Positions 49,907 to 62,145 of a stretch of 64,000 bases of DNA are shown here, piece after piece. Every line of letters begins with the position of its first letter. Position 1 is the stretch's first letter. Both the position numbers and the translations under genes were made by a program. The notes under the pieces were generated by a model. It did not search any database. It was not told where the DNA came from and saw only the letters and a program-made list of their open reading frames with translations. Origin of the DNA: Calcarisporiella thermophila CBS 279.70 (taxonomy: Eukaryota; Calcarisporiellomycota); the NCBI RefSeq assembly GCF_041956535.1, contig NW_027192191.1, positions 1,375,443-1,439,442 of the forward strand. The letters are read 5' to 3'.

Positions 49907-50584
49907 CAAAAATAACCTATATACCTATTATCCCCTTTAATATCTTTGGGCTTTGCAATTACTGGATTTCTTGTAATTTTAACCGATTTTTGAATGACAT
50001 CCATTTGTTTGTTTGTTTGTTTGTTTTTTGCATATTTTTTAAACAGGATGTTGAATTTTTTTCTCTATTGTTTTGTTAAAATATGTTCATAAAGATGAAT
50101 AATTTTTTTCCATTTGATTTCTTTTGTGTATGTCGTTTCTTTTGAAGCAAAGAAATGGAATTGCCCTGAAAAATATAAATAGATTCATTAAACACACGAA
50201 AAAAGAAATAAAATTATAAAAAAAAAGTCGAAAGATTTTAGAGAAACAAAAAAGTATATGCAGCGAAAGAAATAATCCAAATGAAAAATGTCAAAGCACA
50301 ATATCAATATCCCTACCTCCTCTGGTTCTAATATCAAAAGAGAGAAAAGTCGTATAAATTTATATAAATTGCCTCCGTTTTAAGCAGATGTATTCATTGA
50401 ATATATTTAACTCCCAAAATAGAGAGTAAGAACGTTTGCACTAATATTAAAGCCGAAAAGAGATATCAAATAGAGGATACCAAATATAATGACTGGATAG
50501 AGGAACATTTCGGTGTGAACAAGGAACGGAAGGGCTAATAAGAGAGTGAAAGACGTGGTAAGCCATCAAACGAAGTGCATAGGC
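49907..50584. other. Convergent 3' region between spectraplakin-like and UNC-50 genes
   Basis: 678 bp, very AT-rich, including a TTTG tetranucleotide run at about 50004-50026. No coding sequence supported. Confidence 0.4.
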
Positions 50585-51629
50585 TCATATTTCAAACCTA
50601 CCATTGTACCCAAGGAAGGTCACATAAAAATAGTATATCACAGCTACGAGATACATTGTATTTCCCACAAAAAGCGATATCCAACCACGTCTAAGCAACA
50701 ATCCCATGAAAAAGAATTGTATGACATAGAGGATCAGGAACACGGGAAAGAATGCGTTGCAGTGCACATCGAATGCGTATTGCCATTCAACTTCTTGATC
50801 CACGCTGTGAGAAGTCACGCGTTGTTTGAGAAAATGATTTGATACAAGCCAGGAGAGGGTTGCGACAATGATTCCCACGATGACAAAGTCAACAAAGACC
50901 ATATAAAGCATCATGCGGAGAATGCCCACGAAGCCATGGCCATAGACAAGGCCCCATGCAACTGCAGAAACTAAAAACGATAAAATTACGTATAGCAGTT
51001 AAAATATAAAATTGAATATTGAATAAATGAATGGAATTAATTACTGCATAGCATGCCAGAGAGTAGAACCACAAACGCCGGATCATCACGCGACCACTGA
51101 TTTTTTGTCTCTAAATATTTATAAACTTACAGTGAATTTGAAAAGATTTTGGAAAGGCAGGTATAATGCCATACGTTTATGATAATATATGTTGCGATAT
51201 CTAAAATAAGGTCCATCATTAGTAACTTTACATCTGAAAATGAATATAGGAGATCAGAAATGAACACCTACACTCTCCGCGGGGATAGACATAGATAGGC
51301 CATTTGCCACAAGGCATACTAACAAGACGTTTCGAAACACAGGGTTAGCAGATATCAATAAATTTCTTTCATTCTTGTGCAGTCATTAAGAGCACTTATT
51401 GCATATTTGGATCTTAGAGGGGCGTGTAAATAAAACAGCGGATGCTGCTTACCTCAAAATCCATGTGAGGGAATCGAAAAAGTCTCCTTAAGAAAAGTGG
51501 TAATATACTAGTGGATGTCGATGTCGAAATTTCGGGATGGAAACGCCGGCGCCCACCATATCTCGATCGTGAATTATTGAATGATGAGTGTGCATCTGTC
51601 CGAGGTGCAGTAGTAGGGAGAATCGCCAT
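50585..51629 (-). CDS. GMH1: UNC-50/GMH1 family Golgi membrane protein
   Basis: UNC-50 (yeast Gmh1) is a multispanning Golgi protein linked to the Arf-GEF Gea1 and to receptor traffic. ATG at 51629 starts a Ser/Arg-rich N-terminus ending LRRLFRFPHMDFE. Five short exons follow: YALWQMAYLCLSPRR, VYRNIYYHK, QTKNQWSRDDPAFVVLLSGM and a long terminal exon with ILRMMLYMVFVDFVIVG, YAFDVHCNAFFPVFLILYVI and the ending FLGYNGRFEI. The phase works exactly at each join: GT plus A makes the Val of VYRN, and C plus AG makes the Gln of QTKNQ. All family hallmarks (MDFE..ALWQM, HKQTKNQW.RDDPAF, FDVH.NAFFP) are present. About five transmembrane helices. Confidence 0.95.
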
Positions 51630-51781
51630 TTTATTTTCACAAGATGTTCACAGATCTTTGGATAGGAGTCTAGACTATAGAAAAGAAACTGCGCCTACTT
51701 AATTTTGAACTTTATTTTTGTTGCAATTGCTCTAGGGCTCTATTGCACTCATAATTTGAAAACTCCATAACTTCTGTCTCA

Positions 51782-52264
51782 ATGCGCATAAGCGCTGCGG
51801 CAGCAGCGATATCACTTTTTGGTATTGGATACCTTATCAAATATCTTTTACACCTAACTACCTTTTGTGACACGCTGCTAAGTGGTATCCCGGCACAGGT
51901 AACAATTATCTCATAATTCATCAAACAATGTCTTATTGAGCAATGAAATTTCTCTCTACAATTTTCTACTTTACTGCTTTACTAAAATCATCTCAATGTT
52001 TGATTTTAAAATTGAATTCTACTAGGGTTTCTTTTTCTTGTCACTCATTCTCTTGACCATAGTATTTTTCCTCATTCTGCTCCCCCTAGAAAGAATAGCC
52101 GATTATGAGGCACGGCAGGTAAATCCAGCAGCAAAAATTATATTAAAGGGACTCTTGTTCTACTCGTTTTACAATTAACGCTTGTTTTTCTGCAACAACA
52201 GAACAATAAATATACCTATCGCACTTCGGCTAGGGAGCATTTGCAACGCCGTGGAAGCTTCTAG
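51782..52264 (+). CDS. Predicted 90-residue two-TM small membrane protein, unknown function
   Basis: Three exons, 51782-51898, 52026-52118 and 52202-52264, all splice in phase 0 with good borders (CACAG/GTAACA..ACTAG; CGGCAG/GTAAAT..CAACAG). The N-terminal half has a hydrophobic helix (ISLFGIGYLIKYLLHL), exon 2 encodes a second strongly hydrophobic helix bounded by LERIADYEARQ, and exon 3 a polar, basic tail (YRTSAREHLQRRGSF). Each exon is too short to attract attention alone. I do not recognise the family; small ER or mitochondrial subunits are built like this. The minus-strand open frame 51712-51921 overlaps exon 1 and is probably its shadow. Lies between UNC-50 (divergent, 152 bp) and the UCH gene (same strand, 255 bp). 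Confidence 0.6.
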
Positions 52265-52519
52265 TATGCAGACATGAAGGAATATATGCAATGCTTGGTT
52301 GGTCGCTTGCTATTTTTCCGATTTTTTTGTATATTTTATTAATCACGTATTTTCCTCGATACATTTTTCGATATTAATTCTTTCCTTGCCATATTACTAG
52401 AATCAATAAAGACATACTTTTATACAAAAATGTGACTGTTTTTCTGTAAAATTAAAAGTCTGCAAATTAGTTGGTTTTATCTTGGCATAAGCTGATCGAA
52501 TATAAAATTCTTCAACACT

Positions 52520-53549
52520 ATGGGTATTAGATGGCTTCCCTTGGAATCCAATCCACAGGTATAAATAATAATTAGAAATGTGTTTGATTTTGATGTAATC
52601 AGATTTATTAATGGCTTGACGCGCTTTTCTCCAGGTTATGAACGAGGTAGATTTTTGATTTTAAAAAGTGTCGTTTTAATTCATATTTATCGTGAATTTT
52701 TTTTCCAATAGTATGTCTATAAACTAGGCATCTCGAAAGAATGGGCTTACACTGATATCTGGGGTTGGCCTTTCTAATAGTAGATATGTTTCATCTCATT
52801 TAATTCTATCTTGTACATTCAATAATCGTAGGGCTTGACGAGGAACTGCTTGACCTCCTTCCCCAGCCAGTGATTGCGGTGATTATGCTTTTTCCTGTAA
52901 CCGAGAAATATTTAGCCTATAGACGCCAGGAAGATGAGCGCATAGGACAGCAGGCTAGCGCTTTAAGCCACGACATCGTGTTTTTCAAGCAAACCATTAG
53001 TAATGCTTGTGGGACAATGGGGCTGTTGCATTCGATAGCAAATAATGATAATGTGCTAGGAATAGGTAGTTTAATTACGTTTTGTATTGAAGAATGTAGG
53101 TCAGATGTAACATGTTTTTCATTTCATAGAGGAAGGAAGTCCCTTAGATAATATTCTAAAAAAGTGTAAAACTCTGACCCCTGAGGAGCGCGCCAAAGCT
53201 CTTGAAGAAGACGACGAGTTAGCACAAGTGCACATGGAGAGTGCTCAAGAAGGTCAAACTAAAGTAAGTTGATTAATTTTGTGAATTTTTTTAATATGAG
53301 ATTACTGAGCGTCGAACTCTCTCTTAGCCTCCAAACATTGAAGATGAAGTCGATCTTCATTTTGTATGTTTTGTCGAAAAGGACGGACATATTTTTGAGC
53401 TCGATGGGGCACGACCGGGACCAATCGACCATGGAGAGTGCACTGATCTACTCCATGGTTCTGTAAAAGTAGTTCGCGAATATATTGAGCGTGATCCAGA
53501 ACGACACCAGTTCACTCTCATTGCGCTAGCACCAAACCAAGAACTTTAG
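52520..53549 (+). CDS. YUH1: Ubiquitin C-terminal hydrolase, UCHL3/YUH1 type
   Basis: This cysteine protease trims short C-terminal adducts from ubiquitin and NEDD8/Rub1. Exon 1 encodes MGIRWLPLESNPQ; a 12-nt microexon (52635-52646) adds VMNE; the next gives YVYKLGISKEWAYTDIWG. The following exon carries LDEELLDLLPQPVIAVIMLF and the nucleophile in QTISNACGTMGLLHSIANN. Then EEGSPLDNILKKCKTLTPEE and the catalytic His and Asp in CFVEKDGHIFELDGARPGP. The order WLPLE..NP.V.N....LG matches UCHL1/3. Ends ..ALAPNQEL at 53549, about 230 residues. No C-terminal extension of the UCHL5/BAP1 kind, so a soluble cytosolic UCHL3-like enzyme. Confidence 0.93.
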
Positions 53550-53842
53550 ATGATTAAGGAAACTATTTCTACGAAATAATATGGCTAGTGCAATTTTTCT
53601 TTTCCTATACACCTATGTTATTGAGAAGGGTTTTTATTAGAATGAAATAAACCTCATCTGAATTAATATGAGGGACACAAAATTTGTCATTAACTAACGG
53701 TTAAAAATATTTTCACATTTGGGCAAGGTATGGTATTTAAAAATATATAGTGACTCTATCATCAGTTCAATATTATTCAATTCGACTCTTGCTATCGAGA
53801 AAACACAACTGAAAATCGTAGGTTTGATTGCGATTTAACAAT

Positions 53843-56800
53843 TTAGAATGAGAACAAATTTTTTTCCTGCTCATAACCTAATTCTTCCAGCATAGGGAGG
53901 ACCGATTTATCAATCATCGCCGGAGGACCGCACACAAACGCGCCATGACGCTCGGAGGGCTCGAAGAGGTGCTCTTTCATCATGGATTTGGTGACGTGAC
54001 CAATATCATATTTCCACTCTATATTTTTGGGCTTTTCGCTAACCGTATACCATATCTTAATTCTAAAAGCAAAGGGAAAGAATGGATAATTAATAATCAA
54101 TTGTCATTTTCTATCACTTTCTTTCTCAAAAAAGTGAATCTTACCGGCTGGGATAATCTTTTTGAATTGCATCCAATTCTTCTCGGCATAAAATGTCATT
54201 TACTGACGTGTTGGCGAAAATGAGAGAGAGCATTGTGCGATCTTTTTGATCCTTTAAAACTCGATGCACAAGTTGATAGATAGGTGTAATTCCTATTAAG
54301 AGAGTTAGCAAATTTTTAATATAGAGATACTATGGATATATTACCAGTTCCGCCCGCAACCAGTGAAAGAACATCAAAGTGCTTTTCCTCTCCCTCGGTT
54401 TTATAGCGTCCATTACCTAAATACTCAATGCCACCTTCAGGCCCCTTAACTTCGACAGCATCGCCAATATCGAGCGAATCGAGTGCATTGGTTAAGATAC
54501 CGCCCGGAGGGAACTTGGGATCAATATTTGGCATATATATCTTGATAATGCAATCGAACGTGCCCTATCATCGTACTGACTATATTAATAATGTGAAAGA
54601 AGTAATAAAATAAAAATAGCATTACATCATCATCTTCAGGAGTCACGGGGCGTACTGGTGTATAAGGTCGCACTACCATACGATCTTTGAAGTGAATGCC
54701 CAGTTGAATATGCTTTCCGACTGGAAGTCCAAGCTGCGTCCTCTCTTCGGGCAATTTGAAGGTAAATCGACGAGTGTTCCAAGTGATGTCTTCCTTTTTG
54801 ACAAGTGTGACAGGCAGCCATCGATGCCTATGAAGTGCAATACGTTTGTCTATTTATGGGACAAAGTTGTTTTAGCATTTTTGAGTTATATTCTGGAAAT
54901 GTTAATTACCCTGTGGTGTGATTTTTTCGTCACCCTTCTTTTCTTCTTTCTTCTGACTTTTGCCGTGTTTCTCTTTGGCTACCTTTCCAATTAAATATTT
55001 TTGGGTCATTTTACGCGCTTGAGTATCATGTATAGAATCGAATTCCTCAGATGCATCCTTGCCAGCATTTGCCAGCAGTGGATGCGGTCCTAAGACCAAA
55101 GAGATTTCTAGTTATAAAATTGATTAACTCGACAATTGATAGTTTACCTCCTGGGTGTTCATTTAAGAACGACGTGACATCATACACTTTGTTATCTATA
55201 ATGATCCAGCAGTCCTTATCTGAATTATGTTTCTTAATCGTGTCGATATGATATTCTTTCTGGGGTACTGCTGCTTCTTGCAATTTTGCTTCGATCTGTT
55301 GTTCCAGTGAAGGCTGCATCCATCCACCCTTTCCACTTCCAGGTTCCACAGGGTGTTGGAATATAAACCGCGATTCTTCTGTAGTTTCATCCGCTAATTC
55401 CACACTTATTCTGACTCGATATATTGAGTTGTTCATCATGCCCATGAGGTTCCACATTGGCTCTGTGTGCTGTGTATTCTCTCGTGCGTCAAACGCACGT
55501 ACCATAATTTCTCGGCAATTTAGTAAGCCAATTAGGTCTACCTCACGCTCCCAGTGGCACCAAGTCCAATATCTACCATTTCGTAAAGGTTTATCAATGA
55601 ACTTTCGCCAACAATAATGCCAGGTCTCGCCTCCATCTAGCGATATTTCAACTCTGTTTACTTGACTACCTCCTCCACTATAGTCAAATAATCAATTAAA
55701 ATTTTCCCAATTTGGGTAGATACTCTTTCGCACTAACCAGTACGCATAACCTCGAATTGTGTATACCGCCTTTTTACCAGATTTCTTACACAAGTTGCTA
55801 AGTAATATTTGCTCGTTGTGGGCCGGATGAGTTATTACAGATTGAAGAGTGTGCTCTACCAAAAAGGTACGTGGAGTCAAAGATTAGAGTGGCAGCTAAT
55901 GATAAATGCTTCTCCTATTTACCATATAAGATGGTATGAGGTGAATACCACCATTTTTCTTTCTCAGCTTGTACGTCACTTAAAACGTGAGATGGCAGTA
56001 CTCTAAAAGAAAAAAAAATACATCAGCTAATATTACAATTGTACAATTGAGAAATGTTACCGGTTATCATGATAATGATAATAATTATCTGACTCTTGCT
56101 CACTCACGATAATCTTAGTTAACCATTTCACACTTCTTCCTCCTATAAAACCAGGAATAAGCACCCTGATAGGATATCCATGATCGGGACTCAATGGTGA
56201 TGAGTTCATCTCGTAGGCAAGCAATACATCGTTTCTCTCATTCAAGACATGAGATAAGGGGATACTTGTTGCGTAGTGACCATTGGGTAGTTTGTCCGCA
56301 CCTTCGAAGTGCACGAATTTGGCATTCATTTTAATTCCAAGTTCAAGCAAAATATCACGCAGGAGGCATCCACGCCAATAGGCAGTACTTATGGCACCTG
56401 AGCCCCAGTTGAAACCCTTGCTACGTCGAAGCATATTGAGCTCTTTCCGACGATTGCCATCACATGAAAGAGTGACAGGGATATGGATCCAATTACGGGA
56501 AACAATATCCTTCATAGCAAGTTCACAAGGCTTGTCAACTAGCCTTTAAAGATGATAAAAGTAAGCGACATTATCAATGAGAAAACCAACGAGTCAGAAT
56601 TATATACCCCTCAATCTTGATTTTATGTTCATCCCAATCAAGATTCGGCACGGAACCATGGTTACGCACGTAGTGTAGACTATTTGGAGTGATAAGGCCA
56701 TGGTCCATTAATTTGTGAAGTGGCGGTTCAGCATTTAGAGGATGTGATCCGGTAAGACGGATGAGATCTTTGTGTCGAGGAATCCAATTATCAGGTGTCT

Positions 56801-57501
56801 GTAAATTAGCAGTCAGTAAAATATATCATAAGAAGCAGAATAATTATGCCTACTGAACAAATACTTACATCTTGATCTTTATCATCGATTTCAAAAGTGC
56901 TCTCGACATTATAAACTGGCGATTTCTCGTTGAGACCATCATCTTCTTCAAATTTTGCAATATACTCAAATTCGCGTAGAGCGCGTTCATCTGGATGAAA
57001 GTCTTCTTCGGGCTTTTCTTCATATTTTGCCTTATTTTCCTCTCTACTCCCCTCTCTCTCTTTTTCGTCAGTTTTCTCACTTCTTGATTTATTATCCTTT
57101 TTTGCAGCCTGCTCTTTCTCTTCATCCGCCTTTTTATATCCCGGATACTCATTTGGGTGGAAGTCAGTCTTACCTATTAAAGTGATAAAAGGTAACTGTT
57201 AGACTTAGGAGAGATCAGAACGATTAAACTTCTAACAATTACCATTTTTACGGTCCTCTTCCAATTGTTTTTGCAACTCCTTTTGTCTTTTCAAACGCTC
57301 TTCCAACTCTTCGTTTTTCTTGTTTATATCTTCAATGGCAGAGTCGTAAGTGATTCGGTGTGCATTTGCGGAGAAATGGTGGTGCGATAAGTTCCGCACA
57401 CTTATCCATTCTGCATTGTTACTAGCATTAGTGTTGGGGCCATCTCGTTTATTGTTGTCCTTTTTTGAATTTGATTTGTTATAATCGATTGGCTCTGGCA
57501 T
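53843..57501 (-). CDS. Assimilatory nitrate reductase, eukaryotic type (Mo-MPT, cytochrome b5, FAD/NAD)
   Basis: Nitrate reductase reduces nitrate to nitrite in the cytosol with NAD(P)H. ATG at 57501 (MPEPIDYNKSNSKKD) opens an unusual charged N-terminal extension of about 190 residues with coiled coil (DINKKNEELEERLKRQKELQ) and two DFHP-(N/D)-E motifs. The Mo domain begins TPDNWIPRHKDLIRLTGSHP; LSCDGNRRKELNMLRRSKGF carries the Mo-ligating Cys, and GYPIRVLIPGFIGGRSVKWL follows. The dimerisation domain shows RGYAYSGGGSQVNRVEISLD. Cytochrome b5: NSDKDCWIIIDNKVYDVTSF, NEHPGG and EEFDSIHD (two haem His). FAD domain: RPYTPV; NAD domain: VAGGTG and FVCGPPAMID, ending NLFSF at 53843. About nine introns. 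Divergent from NAT10 by about 440 bp. Nicotinamide preference not determined. Confidence 0.93.
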
Positions 57502-57940
57502 TATCAATTGCGACAATGTAAAACGACCATTTCAAAGCGGAGGAAACAATATTAAGTGGCGAAAATTGCCGAGAATTTTGGCGTATTAGTTACGCGACTA
57601 ATTTTCTATAATAATTAAAATTTGAATTTGATACTACCAAAAAGGAAATAAACTCATCGTCTTATAATCTTTTGATACTTTTATATTTCATTTTAAATAT
57701 ACTTTTTGAGTGACGCCTCTAAAAGCTAAATAGAAGACAGCTCGAGCACCTCTGTAGTAATATGAATGTTTTAGCCACACCTGCTTAGTTTCACTAGCTA
57801 ATCTGTCGATTATACTCTAATACAGGAACTTACCTAGAAGAATGATAGAAGTCACAAAAAATAAACAAAAATCGTAGTCACAATCACTCTCAAAATTCTC
57901 GCTAGTAAGATCCGCTTGACTTTCATCCACAAACCGGAAA
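57502..57940. promoter_or_regulatory. Nitrate reductase-NAT10 divergent promoter region
   Basis: 439 bp. One GATA-type core (TGATAG, about 57844-57849) is visible, the kind of site bound by AreA/Nit2 nitrogen regulators, but a single copy is weak evidence. Otherwise AT-rich. Confidence 0.35.
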
Positions 57941-60900
57941 ATGGTGAAGAAGGTCATCGATCCTAGGATACACACACTTATCAAGAATGGTGTTCAAAAT
58001 AAACACCGTACATTCTTTGTTGTTGTGGGTGATAAGGGCAGAGACCAAGTGGTAAACTTGCACTGGTTGCTCTCTCAAGCGCAAGTGAGTTCGCGGCCGT
58101 CAGTTTTGTGGTGCTATAAAAAGGAACTTGGGTTCACAAGGTTAGTAGCAATGCTGTTTTTGATGTCTTGATTGATTTTCTCTTACATCATATAAAAATA
58201 TAGTCACCGTAAAAAGCGTGAAGCAAAGATAAAAAAGGAAATCAAGCGTGGTATTCGAGAAGCTAATACGGAAGATCCATTTGAACTCTTTGTTGCCGTG
58301 ACAAATATTCGGTACTGTTACTATAAGGAAACTCAGAAGATCCTAGGTAATACCTATGGCATGTGTATTTTACAGGTATGCTTTTTTAGAGCAATGGGTC
58401 TACCTCAATTATTAAATGCCAATTACTCTCCTGGATTAGGATTTTGAGGCTTTGACCCCAAACTTGCTGGCGAGAACTATTGAGACGGTAGAGGGAGGAG
58501 GAATTGTTGTGCTTTTACTTAAAACAATGAATTCTCTCAAGCAGCTCTACACGATGACTATGGTACCCTGCTCGCTTTTTTAAGTTGTTTGGAAATAGCC
58601 ATATTAATCGATTTTGTAGGATGTGCACTCACGCTATCGCACTGAGTCCCACCACGATGTCGTAGCTCGATTTAATGAACGATTTATACTCTCCCTCGGC
58701 TCATGCGAGAACTGCTTGGTTGTTGACGACGAATTGAATGTTTTACCCATTTCTGCTGGTAAAAACGTGAAGCCGTTGCCTCTCAAGACTCCAGTATGCA
58801 CTCTCTTAGCTCCTTTCTTTTATTCAGTTAACTCCAACTTTCTACATTTAGGATGAGCAATTAACTGAATCTCAGCGAGAACTCAAAGAGCTTAAGGATT
58901 CTCTTGCCGAAACGCAGCCTGCTGGTTCACTTGTTGCTACAGCACGAACTCTCGACCAAGCTAAGGCTATTCTAACGTTTATTGAGGCCATATCCGAGAA
59001 AACTCTCCGTAGCACCGTTACATTAACTGCCTCTCGTGGTCGTGGTAAATCTGCTGCACTGGGGATTGCAATTGCGTCAGCCGTTGCGTTCGGCTATTCG
59101 AACATTTTTGTAACTTCTCCCAGCCCTGAGAACTTGAAGACATTATTTGAATTTATCTTCAAAGGCTTCGATGCCCTCAAATACGAAGAGCATTTGGACT
59201 ACGATATTGTGCAGAGTACAAACCCGGCATTTAATAAGGCAATTGTACGAGTGAATATTTTCAGGCAACACCGACAAACTATTCAGGTATGATAATGTTT
59301 TGGAGACACCAGGAATTGTGTACTGACTGTCTTTGTCTGTCCTTTTTTATTATTTCAACAAAATATCATAGTATATCCAACCTCAAGATGCTCATACTCT
59401 TGGTCAAGCTGAGCTCGTCGTTATCGACGAGGCTGCTGCCATTCCGCTTCCCTACGTTAAGAAGCTTCTTGGTCCTTACCTGGTGTTTATGGCTTCAACC
59501 ATCAATGGCTACGAAGGTACTGGCCGCTCTCTTTCTTTGAAGCTCATCCAACAATTGCGCGAGCAATCTCGCGGGTTTGTTGGGAAGGTGAATGGGACTT
59601 CTAACGAGCACGGCACGGTCGTGAGCCGAGAGGGTAAAGAAGTCAAGCAGTCCGCGGAGGGAGTTACCGGCGGAGTAGCCGGAGGGCGTACCCTTCGAGA
59701 GATCAAGCTCGACGAGCCGATCAGATATAATCCCGGAGATCACGTAGAGAAGTGGCTCAACAAGCTGCTGTGTCTAGATGCCACTGCTGTTTCCAAAAAC
59801 ATCCAAGGCTGCCCACATCCTTCAGAGTGCGAGCTCTTCTACGTGAATCGCGATACTTTGTTCAGCTTCCATCCCGTGAGCGAAGTTTTTCTACAGCGAA
59901 TGATGGCTCTCTATGTCGCAAGCCACTATAAGAATACCCCCGATGATCTACAGCTTATGAGCGATGCACCCGCCCACCACCTCTTTGTGCTGCTCCCACC
60001 CATTCCAGAGGGAAGCCAAACTCTACCTGATCCATTGTGTGTGATTCAAGTGTGTTTGGAAGGTGAGATCTCGAAACAGACTGTACTGAACAGTCTGGCG
60101 AAAGGTGTGCGGGCAGGAGGAGATTTGATTCCATGGCTAATTGCACAACAGGTTTTGTATTCTCTAAAACATTCATTTCAACCCAACCACATCCTCTAAT
60201 ACCAGGTATAATTCTTCTTGCAGTTCCAAGATGATGATTTTGCTTCGCTCTCTGGCGCTCGTGTTATCCGCATTGCCACCCACCCCGACTATAGTAGCAT
60301 GGGCTACGGGTCACGCGCTCTTGAACTCTTGACTAAATTTTACCAAGGCGACTTTACTAACCTGAGGGAGAGTGACGAGTTAATGGGTGACGATGAGATT
60401 GTACGGGTAACTGATAAGGAGCTAGAGGTAAGAACTAGACTTATTTATTGCTTATTATTGTTTTGTATCGGAATATATATTTATACTTGTATTATGTAGA
60501 ATGTTACTCTGCAATCAGATGATATCCGCGTACGTGATCCTCGAAAGATGCCTCCTCTTCTGCTGAAGCTTTCGGAAAAGCGACCGGATCTTCTACACTA
60601 TATTGGCGTTTCTTACGGACTTACACAACAACTTCACAAGTAAATTGGATATTGTTTTCATCATCTTTGAATATGTATTGAGTTTATTTATTTTGCATTA
60701 TTTTTAGGTTTTGGAAAAAAGCTGGTTTCATCCCTCTCTATTTGCGACAAACTACTGTAAGTTGACGTGAGGGTTATGTTGTAGGGCTTTCCTTTTGCTA
60801 ATACCATCACCATTTCTTTAGAATGCTTTGACAGGAGAACACACCTGCGTGATGCTAAAGGTGCTCAAGAATGAAATTCTAGAAACCCAAACATCAAATG

Positions 60901-62145
60901 ACTGGCTGGATGCCTTTTCAAAGGGTAATTATCTCTACACTTTATCCGCCTAGAGAAATAATTGTAATTCCTAATCTTTCTATTTTTTTCAGATTTCCGC
61001 AAGCGGTTTATGTCCCTTTTATCCTATCAATTCCGTAGCTTCTCTGCCCTTCTTTCACTTAGTATCATGGAGGCGGCAGATGCTGGGAAATCAAAAACGA
61101 CTAAGTCTAGCCAATGTAAATACTCATGCTCTTAACCGTATCGACCTATTCTAATTTTTCTCTATTGTCTCGCCTCCTCTCCTTTTTTTTAAAAATATTA
61201 GTGCTCACCAAGCCGGAACTTTCTCAGCTTTTCTCTCCATATGATCTCAAACGTCTAGAGTCCTATGCAAACAACATGCTTGACTACCACGTTATCCTGG
61301 ATCTTTTACCAAAAATGGCCGAGCTTTACTTCCAGCGCCGCATGGCATCCAATATCCAACTTTCTGGAGTACAAAGTTGTATTCTGCTAGCAATTGGCTT
61401 GCAGCGCAAGTCGGTGGATGATGTAGAGGTAAGCTGTCCCCAGATGAGGAGATTTTAACGTGTGTTAATATGGCCCATGTTTCAAAATTGCATAGAGTGA
61501 GCTAGCGATACCTGGAAGCCAAGTCCTAGCTCTTTTCATTAAGATAATGCGAAAGTTCTCGAATTATTTCCGGGAGATCGAGGCGGAAGCTATTGCTGCT
61601 GAAATCCCCTCCGCATCCTCTGACACAGTACTCAATCGAGAAAAGAGCAAAGAGGATGGCGAGAGTGAAGGCAAGAAGAAAAATGTGGAGGACGAGGAGG
61701 AATGGGACCCTGTTCAGAAACCGCTCGATGAGGATTTAGAGGAGGCGGGCGATGAGGTCGTGAAAGGACTGCGTGAAAAGCAGCGGGAGCTGATTAATTC
61801 GCTGGATTTATCTCAGTGAGTTCACATCCCTCTTCTTTTTTATGAGTGCAATGTAGTTGATAGTTGTCAGATGAATAATATATATTGATACGGTTTCTCT
61901 CGTCTCTCTTCTTACTATTTGTATGTAGATATGCCATTGGTGGCAACGATGAAGAATGGAAGTCTGCAGAGGACCAAATCACCCAAACCATGGGAAAGAA
62001 AAACTCCTCTTCGGTTGTGAGCATCAAGAATCAGGCGAGCACGAAAAAGCGGAAGCCAACAGAGACAGCGGCCGAGATAGCAGCAAAAATGAAAAAGGCG
62101 AAGACGGGCAAATCAAAGATGAGCAAAAAGACGCGTCGGTCATAA
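57941..62145 (+). CDS. KRE33: RNA cytidine acetyltransferase NAT10/KRE33
   Basis: NAT10/Kre33 makes N4-acetylcytidine in 18S rRNA and tRNA (with a Tan1/THUMPD1 partner) and is needed for 40S assembly in the nucleolus. It starts MVKKVIDPRIHTLIKNGVQ. The N-terminal domain includes SRPSVLWCYKKELGFTSHRK and ILGNTYGMCILQDFEALTPN. The helicase-like module has the P-loop TASRGRGKSAALGIAIA and Walker B ELVVIDEAAAIPLPYVKKLL. The GNAT fold follows: ALYVASHYKNTPDDLQLMSD, ARVIRIATHPDYSSMGYGSR with the acetyl-CoA loop, YGLTQQL-like sequence and HTCVMLKVLK. A C-terminal Lys-rich tail (KKRKPTETAAEIAAKMKK) ends at 62145. At least twelve introns. The single-copy family makes identity secure. Confidence 0.95.

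Noticed and set aside
50546-50842. Plus-strand frame of 98 codons
   Set aside because: It lies antisense to the last exon of UNC-50, whose identity is secure.
51712-51921. Minus-strand 69-codon frame starting MNYEIIVTCAGIPL
   Set aside because: It overlaps exon 1 of a plus-strand gene whose three exons splice in phase with good borders; the minus frame has no such support.
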